Source: Rhizobium sp. | GTDB taxonomy: Bacteria > Pseudomonadota > Alphaproteobacteria > Rhizobiales > Rhizobiaceae | Assembly (NCBI GenBank): GCA_028290545.1 | Contig: JAQGJP010000029.1 | Span: forward strand, 1 to 64,000 | DNA: 64,000 bases | Direction: 5' to 3' | Shown here: positions 53,612 through 62,136 of the stretch, piece by piece | How the letters are laid out: each line of letters starts with the position of its first letter | How positions within the stretch are numbered: the stretch's first letter is position 1 | Position numbers and translations under genes: made by a program | Notes under the pieces: model-generated | What the model was told of the DNA's origin: nothing | The model's input: only the letters and a program-made list of their open reading frames with translations | Databases searched by the model: none

Positions 53612-53654
53612 GGTTCCGTCCTCGCAGCTGAATCGGCGGCACCATCCGCTGCGA

Positions 53655-53717
53655 AAGCACGTGAAATTCGATTTTGGCGGCGACATCATGATCGTCAAGA
53701 ACATCACGGCAAACTGA
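53655..53717 (+). other. Short frame resembling the tail of a calcium-binding repeat protein
   Basis: KHVKFDFGGDIMIVKNITAN followed by a stop. The pattern FDFGGDIMIVKNIT looks like the C-terminal strand region of RTX-type secreted proteins. There is no credible start or full domain, so it may be a remnant or chance. Confidence 0.25.
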
Positions 53718-53796
53718 TCACCGCCGAGGCTCTTCTGATCGGAGCGTAACTTTTCCGGTCTTGGTGGTTTCAATCATGGGCGGTCTCGCTCTACAG

Positions 53797-53821
53797 TCTC
53801 CCCGAAAGAATCGCGGGGAGA
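53797..53821 (+). promoter_or_regulatory. Hairpin that hides the ribosome-binding site
   Basis: TCTCCCCG, 9 bases, CGGGGAGA: a perfect 8-bp stem. The right arm contains GGGGAG, the Shine-Dalgarno sequence of the glycosyltransferase gene whose ATG starts 8 bases later. Translation should be low unless the stem is opened by a protein, a small RNA or heat. Confidence 0.65.
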
Positions 53822-53828
53822 TTGGAAC

Positions 53829-55016
53829 ATGAACCAGAAGGTCGTTCTCAACTGGGGTATATCGAGCTTTTTCGGTTGGGGCGTGTACGGCCTGAATCTG
53901 GCGCTCAACTGGGCGCGCGATGGCGGCATTGAGGCGCGCAGCTCTTTTGCCTTCAGCCATGAGCAGGTCGTCGTCGATCCCCTGCGACGCCTGTCGCTTC
54001 GACAATTCGATACCAACACGCGCCAGTTCACGCAGGCGCTGAAGGAACGCGAGGGACAAGCCGTCTCGGTCGACGCAGTCGTGCTTTCGGCCCTGGGCAA
54101 CGAATTCGCCGGCGCGAAGGCGACGGCCAATACCGATTTGCACGGCGCACCGACCATCGCTGTCGTGTTCTTCGAAATGCCGCGACTGTCGGAGGCCGTC
54201 CTGGAACGCGCCCGCAGTTATCCGCTGATCATCTGCGGCTCGACATGGAACGAGAAGATCCTGCGCGCGCAGGGCGTAAACTCGGTGACAACGGTGATCC
54301 AGGGCATAGATCCGTCGCTGTTCCACCCCGCGCCGCGCCAGGGCATTCTTTCGGATCGCTACATGGTGTTTTCAGGCGGCAAGCTCGAACTCCGCAAAGG
54401 CCAGGATCTGGTGATGGCTGGATTTGCGCGCTTTGCCAAGCGGCATCCGGAAGCATTGCTCGTCAGTGCCTGGCACAGCCCCTGGCCGCAGTTGGCGAAG
54501 AACATCGACGTTTCCCGCAAAGCGGCGCCCCTGCCCTTCAACGACAGCGGCAAGCCTGATCTTAATGCCTGGGCGCGCGAAAATGGGCTGGCGGACAACC
54601 AGTTCCTCGACGTGGGCGCCGTTCCGAATGCGCTGATGCCGCAGATCCTGCGCGAGATGGATGTCGCACTTTTCCCGAACCGTTCGGAAGGTGGAACCAA
54701 TCTCGTGGCAATGGAGGCGATGGCCTGCGGCATACCGACGATCCTGTCGGCCAATACCGGACATCTGGACCTGATCGATGGCCAGAACTGCTATGCGCTC
54801 GAAGAGCAAAGGCCGGTATCGGGCGATGGCGCGGCTGTCGGCGATGTCGCTGGCTGGGGCGAAAGCAGCATCGACGAGATCGATGACAAGCTCGAACAGG
54901 CGTGGCGCGATCGCAACGATGCCCGCCGACGCGGTGAGCGAGGTGCGGCAAAGCTCGCCGGCTTCAGCTGGGCAAGAACTGCCGACCAGATGCGGTCGAT
55001 CATCAAGGCTTACTGA
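53829..55016 (+). CDS. Glycosyltransferase family 4
   Basis: A GT-B fold retaining glycosyltransferase of 395 residues. The N-terminal domain begins VLNWGISSFFGWGVYGLNLA with the glycine-rich acceptor-side loop. The C-terminal domain has VFSGGKLELRKGQDLVMAGF, and the donor-site motif NRSEGGTNLVAMEAMACGIP holds the EGG-x7-E type residues. The sugar and acceptor are unknown. The Shine-Dalgarno sequence lies in a perfect hairpin. The gene converges with, and overlaps by 7 bp, a TPR-glycosyltransferase gene, which suggests common use in one glycosylation pathway. Confidence 0.9.
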   Translation: MNQKVVLNWGISSFFGWGVYGLNLALNWARDGGIEARSSFAFSHEQVVVDPLRRLSLRQFDTNTRQFTQALKEREGQAVSVDAVVLSALGNEFAGAKATANTDLHGAPTIAVVFFEMPRLSEAVLERARSYPLIICGSTWNEKILRAQGVNSVTTVIQGIDPSLFHPAPRQGILSDRYMVFSGGKLELRKGQDLVMAGFARFAKRHPEALLVSAWHSPWPQLAKNIDVSRKAAPLPFNDSGKPDLNAWARENGLADNQFLDVGAVPNALMPQILREMDVALFPNRSEGGTNLVAMEAMACGIPTILSANTGHLDLIDGQNCYALEEQRPVSGDGAAVGDVAGWGESSIDEIDDKLEQAWRDRNDARRRGERGAAKLAGFSWARTADQMRSIIKAY

Positions 55017-56515
55017 TTATCAAGCTTCCGCCTGACGGCCTCGACGGCGCGGTCCACGACCGGGCCGTAGTCCTCGCCGCGCTGCTGTCGGACGAGTTGC
55101 ATGGTTGGGTACCAAGGCGTATCCGTCCTCTCCATCATCCAGCGCCAATCGGGTACGGCTTTCAGCAGCGCTATCGAGGGGCGACCGAGCGCACCGGCAA
55201 GATGCAGCGGCGCCGTACAGACTGAGACAACCTGATCAATACCCGCCATGATAGCCGCGGTATCGGCGAAAGAGTCGGCGCCCTTGTCCATATCCGGGCC
55301 GGGATGCTCCAGCGTGAAGGACAGGCCGCGCACCCGCCAGCCGGAGGGCGTATCCGCAGGCTCCAGATCCTCGGCGGCAAGCATCTGGAGCGCAATGAGG
55401 CGGGTGCCTGCGAGCGCTGCAAACGGCGCCAGGGTTTCTGCCGAGGGCAAGCTGCGTCCGCGTTCTGCGGGTGAATTCGGATTGCCTTGCCAGACCAGGC
55501 CAATCGAAGGACGAGATGAGCCAAGCTTCAGCCGGCTGCTCCACTTCGTGGCTACGGCAGGCTCCGCAGTCAGAAACGCGGATGCAGCGGGCACCGAGCC
55601 GGCGGTCAGTTTCAACCGATGCGGCAGGCTGAGGAGCGCGACCTGGAAATCCGCGTCCGAGGCACGATGCGCGCCGGTGACGGTCACGGCAAACGGCATC
55701 GTCTTGAACAGACGCTCAAGGTTCTTCGGCACATGGAACACGATGTCACCACCTAGAGACGCCAGCATGCCCAAGATCTTTGCGAACTGAATGCTGTCGC
55801 CGAGCCCCTGTTCCGAATGTACAATCAACCGCTTGCCGTCCAGTTTTTCGCCTTTCCAGACGGGCACATCCCTGTAGGCGGGCTTCTCGAAGAAATCAGC
55901 CGTATCCCACCGCCACTCGTATTCACGAAAGCCGGCGGTGAAATCGCCGAGCCTCAGCAATATATGGCTGAGGTTATAGTGGCCTTCAGCCAGCTCCGGC
56001 CAGCTTCGGACCGTTCGGCGAAAATATTCGGCAGCTTCGTACAAGCGGCCCTGATCGGCGAGCAAGTTGCCAATATTGTGCAGCGAGATCTTGTTGTCCG
56101 GATCGATTTCGAGCGCCCGCTCATAGCATGCGATCGCTTCGCCGGCATTCCCGACCTTGGAATGGCAGATCGCCAGATTGGCCAGCACCACGGCATTGGC
56201 GGGTTCGAGCTCGATCGAACGTTGATAGGCGACCGCGGCATCCGCATGCCGGCCGCTGTCTCCCAGAGCGTTGCCACGATTGAACCAGAAATCCGCGCGG
56301 TCGGGATTGGTTTCGGCGATCCGGTCGTGCAACGCGACAGCCTCGCCGATCCGGCCCAATGATCGATAAGCGGATGCAAGAAAAGTCAAGGCATCGAGAT
56401 TGCCAGGATGTGCGTCGAGCACCCGCTTATAGATCGCAATCGCCTCATCGAACTTCCGCTCGGGATGAAGTGCCGCCCCCTGGGTCAGGAGAGCTATAAC
56501 GTCATTGTCAGTCAT
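55010..56515 (-). CDS. TPR protein with C-terminal glycosyltransferase-like domain
   Basis: 501 residues. Residues 1-200 are five to six TPR repeats (for example AFDEAIAIYKRVLDAHPGN-type units and NRGNALGDSGRHADAAVAYQ). From about 225 a GT9/GT41-like domain follows: VHSEQGLGDSIQFAKIL, IGLVWQGNPNSPAERGRSLP, VSVCTAPLHLAGALGRPSIA and DWRWMMERTDTPWYPTMQLV. The same module occurs three times in the gene upstream, with which it overlaps by ATGA. TPRs usually bind the protein substrate, as in FlmG of Caulobacter, which suggests protein O-glycosylation; this is inference. Confidence 0.87.
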   Translation of the reverse strand: MTDNDVIALLTQGAALHPERKFDEAIAIYKRVLDAHPGNLDALTFLASAYRSLGRIGEAVALHDRIAETNPDRADFWFNRGNALGDSGRHADAAVAYQRSIELEPANAVVLANLAICHSKVGNAGEAIACYERALEIDPDNKISLHNIGNLLADQGRLYEAAEYFRRTVRSWPELAEGHYNLSHILLRLGDFTAGFREYEWRWDTADFFEKPAYRDVPVWKGEKLDGKRLIVHSEQGLGDSIQFAKILGMLASLGGDIVFHVPKNLERLFKTMPFAVTVTGAHRASDADFQVALLSLPHRLKLTAGSVPAASAFLTAEPAVATKWSSRLKLGSSRPSIGLVWQGNPNSPAERGRSLPSAETLAPFAALAGTRLIALQMLAAEDLEPADTPSGWRVRGLSFTLEHPGPDMDKGADSFADTAAIMAGIDQVVSVCTAPLHLAGALGRPSIALLKAVPDWRWMMERTDTPWYPTMQLVRQQRGEDYGPVVDRAVEAVRRKLDNQ

Positions 56516-59500
56516 TTCGCAGCCACATATTCAGCAAGAGCCAGCGTCATCGGTTCGACGACGCTTTGCCAATCGAACACCGTCTTTTGCCGGAACAACT
56601 TCAGCGACGGATACCAGGGACTGTCATCGCGTTCATTGAACCAACGCCAGTCGGCATGATATTTCAGCATCCCGAACACCGGCACGCCAAGTGTAGCGGC
56701 AAGGTGCAGGGTCGCGGTGCAGGAAGAGATGACAAGATCCAGCGCGAGGATCGCAGCGGCAGTCTCGGCGAAATCGCCGAGGGATTGACCGGGAACGATC
56801 ATTTTCGACGCGAAGGGCATTTCTCTTATCTGATCGAGCCCGTCGGTCTTCTGCAGGCTGACGAATTCCACGCCAGGCACATCGAACAACGGCGCCAGTT
56901 CCGCAAGCGGCGGCGAACGCCCCTGATCGGCGCGTGCCTTCGGATTGCCCTGCCAGATCATCCCGACTTTGAATCCCTTCGCAGGGAACCGCGCCCGCCA
57001 TTTGGCAACATGTTCCGGATCGATGTCGAAACGGGCCGGCGGCGGCAGAGTCTCAACCGTGGTACCGAATATGCTGAGCAAGGAAATCATCGGCACTTCG
57101 AAATCACAAACCGGTCTTTCGCGTCCCTGTTCGATAACCTGGATCGGCAGGCCGGCATCCAGTTTCTGGAACAGCGACATGAGCGGCGCCCGGACTTCCA
57201 ATACCACCTTGCCGGCTCGCTTTGCAGCTTGCTCGACGAACCGCACAAACTGGATATTGTCTCCGAATCCCTGCTCCCCGTGGATCATCAGCGTCTTGTC
57301 GGGAATCGGCGAGCCGTCCCAGCGCGGAACATCGAAGGTGCGAACCTTCATTTCCCGGCTTCCCCAGCGTGCCTCGTAATCCTTGAACCCGCCAATGAAA
57401 TCGCCGGCGAACAGCTTGGCATGGGCGTGATCGAGAACAAGATCCGGGTCCTGGGGATCGAGCGCGCGGGCCTGCTCGAATGCTGCGAGCGATTGCTCTG
57501 GGCGATGCATGTCCCGCATCAGGTTGCCGATGCCGCGATGCGCCTTGGAAAGGCTCGGTTTGAGCGCGATTGCGCTTTCATAGCTGGCGAGCGATTCATC
57601 CCACCGGCATTCGTCGCGCAGGATATTGCCTAGGGAAAGGTAGGCTTCAGCCGTCGGTTTCTGGGCGATCGCCTTCCTCAGATAGCTCATCGCGTCGTCC
57701 GCCCTGCCGGTACGCCTGAGGCCGATCGAATAGTTTGTCAGGAACTCGGAACTTGCCAGACCGACTGTTTCCGCCTCTCGGAAAAGGACGACGGCGCGGT
57801 GGTTCTTATCCCTGTGCAGAGCGATGACGCCAAGCATATGCAGGGCTGCGGGGCGCAAGGTCTTGAATTCGAGGACTTGAGAGAAGCCCGCCTCCGCGGC
57901 CTTCGAATTGCCGGTACGCTGCGCTTCCAGTGCCTTGTTGAACGTTTCCACCGGATTGAACGTGGCAATCTCACCCGGCGTCGCGGGAGCCGATACCAGT
58001 CGCTCGGACAGATCTCCGTCAACCAGCCGCTTCAGCGCAGCCTCTATTCTCCCCATCACGGCAGCAAAGGGCGTGACCTCGATTTCGCGTTCGAAACGCC
58101 TGAACAGACGCGTCGCGGGGTACCAGGGGCTGTCGGAACGTTCGCTGAGCCAGCGCCATTCCGGATGTGCCTTGAGGACGACCCAGCAAGGACGGCCAAG
58201 CGCGCCCGCCAGATGAGCGACTGCGGTATCGGATGTGACGACGAGATCCAGATTCATCATCAGCGCGGCCGTGTCCGCAAAAGCCTCGGAGCCGGTATCG
58301 AAGTCCGGGCCCGGACGCTCCACCTCGAAACGATCGCCGAGCGCCGCGATCTGCTCCTCTCCACTGCCTTTCTGGAGCGCAATCAGGCGCACGCCAGGGA
58401 TTTTCGCAAGCGGCTCCAGCGCAGACAACGGATAAGACCTGCCCTTGTCGACCTTGGCATCGGGATTTCCCTGCCAGACGATGCCCACCCGGAAACCCGG
58501 CTTTTCAGCCAGCCATTCCGCCCATTTCGTGACCCGCACCGGGTCGGCGCTGAGGTAGCTTTCATAGGCGGGTATGGTCGCAAGCTGCATGCCGGACAGT
58601 GCAGGCATGCTCATCATGAAAGCCAAACCGTCGGCCTTCGGCAGCTTGGCACCGTCGCCGTAGACGTCATCGACACCCGGTATCGTTTTCATAAGGTGCG
58701 CGATAATGTCCCGACAGCCGATGAACACTTTGGCGGCGCCTCGCTCTTTGAGCCAGGCCGCATATCGTGAGAACTGGAAGGCATCGCCGAACCCCTGCTC
58801 CGCCATCAGGAAAATCGAACGTCCCTTCGGATCACCCCCCGCCCAATAGGGAATATTCGGCTTGGTCGCTGAAATCCCCAACTTGTCGGACTTCAAGCGC
58901 CACTCATAGTTCTTGAGACCCTGGTCGAAGTCGCCGCCATTCAGGAGCGACATTCCGAGCGCCAGATGCGCATCCGCGTAACCGGGCCGAACCGCGATCG
59001 CCTGCCGGAAAGCGGCAATAGCCACGGAATCGCGTGCAGCTTCCAACTCCGCAATGCCGAGATTATTCCAGCCCTCGGCATGCAGAGGATCGCGCTCGAC
59101 CGCGCGCCGCTGCAGGTAAACCGAGAATTCAAGCTCACCATGATTACGCTCATACACGCCAAGATTGCTCAAGGCATCGACGTTTTGCGGATCATAAAAT
59201 GCCGCCCTCTCCCAACTGTCCGCAGATTCGGCCGCCTTCTCCGCAGCTGACTGAATCGCCCCAAGTTGAACCCAGAGTTTCGCATTTTCCGGTTCGACCT
59301 CCAATGCGCGGCGCATGGCGCGCTCGGCTTCCTTAGATTGACCGAGGTCCTGATAGATTGTCGAAAGCGCCGACAGGATCTGCGTGGATTTTGGATTGCT
59401 CGCGGTGACATCTTTAAGGGTTCGCAGCGCCTTTTCAGGATCTCCGCCGGCGGATTGCTTTTTAGCCAATGAAATCAGCGAAGGCAGATGGCCGGGATTC

Positions 59501-61536
59501 ACAGTCAAACCGTAACGCACCGCCCTGATCGAGTCTTTGCGGCTTCCGAGACCATCAAAGAGGACGGCGAGATTGCTCCAGAAATCGCCGGAGCCGGGAT
59601 TAAGTGCCAGCGAATGCATCGCGTACGGAAGCGCGGCCTGCGCTGCCTGGCGCGCCCTTTTTCCATCTTCGAGAATCGCCATGGAATAAAAATTCAGGAA
59701 TTGCGCATCGCCCCTCCTCGAGCCCATCGCCGACCGATAAATCTCGATCGCCTCTTTCAAGCGACCCTTGGTCTGCAGGTCGACCGCCTCCTGCATACGG
59801 GCCGCTGCCACCTGTGATTGCTTGTCAGCCGCCACAACGAGGCGATCGAGGCTCTCGGCAGCCTCGGTAAACAGGGACTGCCAATCGCCGGCAGCCTGCT
59901 GACGGAAAATCCGCATTGTCGGATACCACGGCGAAAGATGGCCTTCACTGCCCCAGCGCCAATCCGGAACCTTTTTCAAGAACAGCCAGACCGGACGCCC
60001 GAGCATGCCGGCAAGGTGCGCCAGCGCGGTATCGGAAGTAATCACCAGGTCAAGCGTCATCATCAGCGCGGCGGTATCGACGAAAGCATCGTCTCCGGCA
60101 TCAAAGTCCGTTCCCGGCGTCAGCACTTCCATGCCATCCGGGAAGGGCTTTTCGAGACCAAAGTGGCGCTGCAGCGAGATGAACTGGACCTTGCCGCTCA
60201 CCCGAGCCAGCGGCGCCAGTTCTGAGACAGGCACAGACCGGCCGCGATCGACCGGAACGGTCGGATTTCCCTGCCAGGACAGGCCGATTCGCCACGGTTT
60301 CGGCGACTGGCCGCCGACCGCACCGAAACTCTGCCATTTAGCCCGCCGCTGCGGCTCGATATCGATCCGGCCGATACCAGCCGGCACGCTTTCGGCATCG
60401 ATCTTTGCAAGGTTCAGCAACGAAAGCAGTGGCAGATGCACATCATGAGCAGGCAGCGGCACGTTATCGGACGCCAGTTCCAACGTACCCTTGCGGAACA
60501 TGTCGAGGCGCGACAGCAGGCTGTGGAGCCGGCTCGGGCAGACGAAAATCACCCGGGAAGCGTGTCTCTGGGCAAAACCCAGCATCCGCAAAAACTGAAA
60601 AGTATCGCCGAAGCCCTGTTCATGGATGACAAGCAGCGTCTTGTCGCTGATCGTCTCGCCATTCCAGCGCGGGCTCAGAGGCCGGGGCGACTTCGAAAGG
60701 GATCCCGCAACCTCAGACCGCAACTCGTAGTCGGGCCAGCCACCTTGCCAATCGCCCGCAAATAGCATGGTTATCGCGAGGTTGTACTTGAGAACCGCCC
60801 AGTCAGGCCATGCCTGAAGACCCGACTGGAAATGACGGATCGCCGCTTCCACCTGTCCGAGGCTCCTGAGCGAAACACCGGCATTGAGGAATGCAGCCTG
60901 GTGTTTCGGCTGACTTTTCAACAGCTTGTCGAATTCCCTGATCGCCTCCTGATCCCGCCCCTGGTTCTGATGAAGCATCGCTGAATTGAACTGTGCATCG
61001 ATGCTGTCGGGGGCCGCCCGAAGCGCTGCGGCAACCAGACCTTCCGCATCGCTCCACCGCTGCAGTTCCATGGCAATATGGCTCGCCTGGGTCAGAAGGC
61101 TTGGATGGTTCGGCGCTATCTCCAGTCCTTTGCGAATCGTGCCCCAGGCATCCTGGCTCTTCTTGAGTTGCATCTGCGCGAGGGCAAGATTGATGTAGCC
61201 GCCGGCGGCCTCAGGCTTGAGCGCAATCGACTTTTCCGCTGCCGCAAGCGCCTGATCCGACTGCCCCACCATCAACAAGGCGATCGAATGATTTTGATAG
61301 ACGGCGGCCTGGCCCGGATCGAGCGCATGAGCCCTGTCAAAATGCTCGAGAGCGTCTTTTGACCGTCCAAGCAGATGAAGCGCGACACCGAGGTAGTGTT
61401 GCAGCGAGCCATTGTCCGGATCACCGGGTTCGAGTGTCTCGAGTCCCTGCAGGCCTTCCGCCAGGCGGCCCGCGCTCAGCAATCTGCGGCAATAATCGAC
61501 GGTCAGCCGATCAATACCTATATTCTGTTCTCCCAT
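56512..61536 (-). CDS. Triple-module TPR-glycosyltransferase protein
   Basis: 1674 residues made of three complete TPR-plus-glycosyltransferase modules. Module 1: TPRs about 15-265, GT 290-570. Module 2: TPRs 573-870, GT 900-1165. Module 3: TPRs 1195-1385, GT 1405-1674. Each GT has EQGFGD, WQGNP followed by D(R/K/Q)GRS, S(D/C)TA..HLA..LG.P, and DWRW or EWRW...SPWYP...FR. Module 3 departs most (SSCTATLHLAATLGVP). No signal peptide or membrane segment is visible, so it should act in the cytoplasm. AGGAG lies 6 bases before the ATG at 61536. It lies between a DUF6165 gene and the single-module gene; a 4-bp overlap joins it to the latter. Donor sugar and acceptor are unknown. Confidence 0.88.
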   Translation of the reverse strand: MGEQNIGIDRLTVDYCRRLLSAGRLAEGLQGLETLEPGDPDNGSLQHYLGVALHLLGRSKDALEHFDRAHALDPGQAAVYQNHSIALLMVGQSDQALAAAEKSIALKPEAAGGYINLALAQMQLKKSQDAWGTIRKGLEIAPNHPSLLTQASHIAMELQRWSDAEGLVAAALRAAPDSIDAQFNSAMLHQNQGRDQEAIREFDKLLKSQPKHQAAFLNAGVSLRSLGQVEAAIRHFQSGLQAWPDWAVLKYNLAITMLFAGDWQGGWPDYELRSEVAGSLSKSPRPLSPRWNGETISDKTLLVIHEQGFGDTFQFLRMLGFAQRHASRVIFVCPSRLHSLLSRLDMFRKGTLELASDNVPLPAHDVHLPLLSLLNLAKIDAESVPAGIGRIDIEPQRRAKWQSFGAVGGQSPKPWRIGLSWQGNPTVPVDRGRSVPVSELAPLARVSGKVQFISLQRHFGLEKPFPDGMEVLTPGTDFDAGDDAFVDTAALMMTLDLVITSDTALAHLAGMLGRPVWLFLKKVPDWRWGSEGHLSPWYPTMRIFRQQAAGDWQSLFTEAAESLDRLVVAADKQSQVAAARMQEAVDLQTKGRLKEAIEIYRSAMGSRRGDAQFLNFYSMAILEDGKRARQAAQAALPYAMHSLALNPGSGDFWSNLAVLFDGLGSRKDSIRAVRYGLTVNPGHLPSLISLAKKQSAGGDPEKALRTLKDVTASNPKSTQILSALSTIYQDLGQSKEAERAMRRALEVEPENAKLWVQLGAIQSAAEKAAESADSWERAAFYDPQNVDALSNLGVYERNHGELEFSVYLQRRAVERDPLHAEGWNNLGIAELEAARDSVAIAAFRQAIAVRPGYADAHLALGMSLLNGGDFDQGLKNYEWRLKSDKLGISATKPNIPYWAGGDPKGRSIFLMAEQGFGDAFQFSRYAAWLKERGAAKVFIGCRDIIAHLMKTIPGVDDVYGDGAKLPKADGLAFMMSMPALSGMQLATIPAYESYLSADPVRVTKWAEWLAEKPGFRVGIVWQGNPDAKVDKGRSYPLSALEPLAKIPGVRLIALQKGSGEEQIAALGDRFEVERPGPDFDTGSEAFADTAALMMNLDLVVTSDTAVAHLAGALGRPCWVVLKAHPEWRWLSERSDSPWYPATRLFRRFEREIEVTPFAAVMGRIEAALKRLVDGDLSERLVSAPATPGEIATFNPVETFNKALEAQRTGNSKAAEAGFSQVLEFKTLRPAALHMLGVIALHRDKNHRAVVLFREAETVGLASSEFLTNYSIGLRRTGRADDAMSYLRKAIAQKPTAEAYLSLGNILRDECRWDESLASYESAIALKPSLSKAHRGIGNLMRDMHRPEQSLAAFEQARALDPQDPDLVLDHAHAKLFAGDFIGGFKDYEARWGSREMKVRTFDVPRWDGSPIPDKTLMIHGEQGFGDNIQFVRFVEQAAKRAGKVVLEVRAPLMSLFQKLDAGLPIQVIEQGRERPVCDFEVPMISLLSIFGTTVETLPPPARFDIDPEHVAKWRARFPAKGFKVGMIWQGNPKARADQGRSPPLAELAPLFDVPGVEFVSLQKTDGLDQIREMPFASKMIVPGQSLGDFAETAAAILALDLVISSCTATLHLAATLGVPVFGMLKYHADWRWFNERDDSPWYPSLKLFRQKTVFDWQSVVEPMTLALAEYVAAK

Positions 61537-61627
61537 GCAACGCTCCTGAACCCCGCCTGCTTCGCGAAGCAGCAAACTACACCGTCCGGCGTTGCACGAA
61601 GCTTAAATAACCGTAACCGCAAATAAC

Positions 61628-62017
61628 CTATTGAATCTTGTATTTCTGATAGGATTTTTCTTCAACCAGGCCCGAACCCAGCGCAGTATTGACCTCGCGC
61701 TTCAGATCCGCCCGCTTATCGTTGCGAATGTAGACCGAGCGCGCCAGGGAAATGAATTTCTCACCGAAATCACCGGCGTTTTCGCATTCACGGATATCGT
61801 CCTCTATGTCCCACAGTAACGCGTTTACTTCGTAGAGCGCGCCGGTGAGCCTCTCGATCTCGGGAATGCCGGCATTATCACCAAGCTTTTCGGTCAAAAG
61901 TGTCAACTCCTTGCGGACATTGGCGAGTTTTGCCTCATCGTGCATACGGTGCGATTTGATCTGCAGGATAGTGATCTTGTCAACCAACTCTCCCCACGAA
62001 ACCGGTACCTCGATCAT
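61628..62017 (-). CDS. DUF6165 family protein
   Basis: 129 residues, starting MIEVPVSWGELVDKITILQIK, the hallmark of DUF6165, with a helical remainder (NVRKELTLLTEKLG, ALYEVNALLWDIEDDIRECE). This family is found next to glycosyltransferases and sulfotransferase-like genes in many bacteria, without a known role. GAGGGCGTTC precedes the ATG at 62017. It precedes the triple TPR-glycosyltransferase gene by 91 bp in the same direction, so it probably belongs to the same transcript. Confidence 0.85.
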   Translation of the reverse strand: MIEVPVSWGELVDKITILQIKSHRMHDEAKLANVRKELTLLTEKLGDNAGIPEIERLTGALYEVNALLWDIEDDIRECENAGDFGEKFISLARSVYIRNDKRADLKREVNTALGSGLVEEKSYQKYKIQ

Positions 62018-62080
62018 GAACGCCCTCACCTGAAGCCAAAGAATCAACTTGCGATATCCTAACGGCATCGGCGCAAATTG

Positions 62081-62113
62081 AAAAACAAAAAGGGCGCGGC
62101 TTGCGCCGCGCCC
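62081..62113 (-). terminator. Strong terminator after the beta-roll protein gene
   Basis: A perfect stem GGGCGCGGC-GCAA-GCCGCGCCC followed on the minus strand by TTTTTGTTTTT, 24 bp past the stop. It separates the repeat-protein transcript from the DUF6165/glycosyltransferase genes. Confidence 0.93.
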
Positions 62114-62136
62114 TCTGCTTGCAGTTTGCCGGAATT

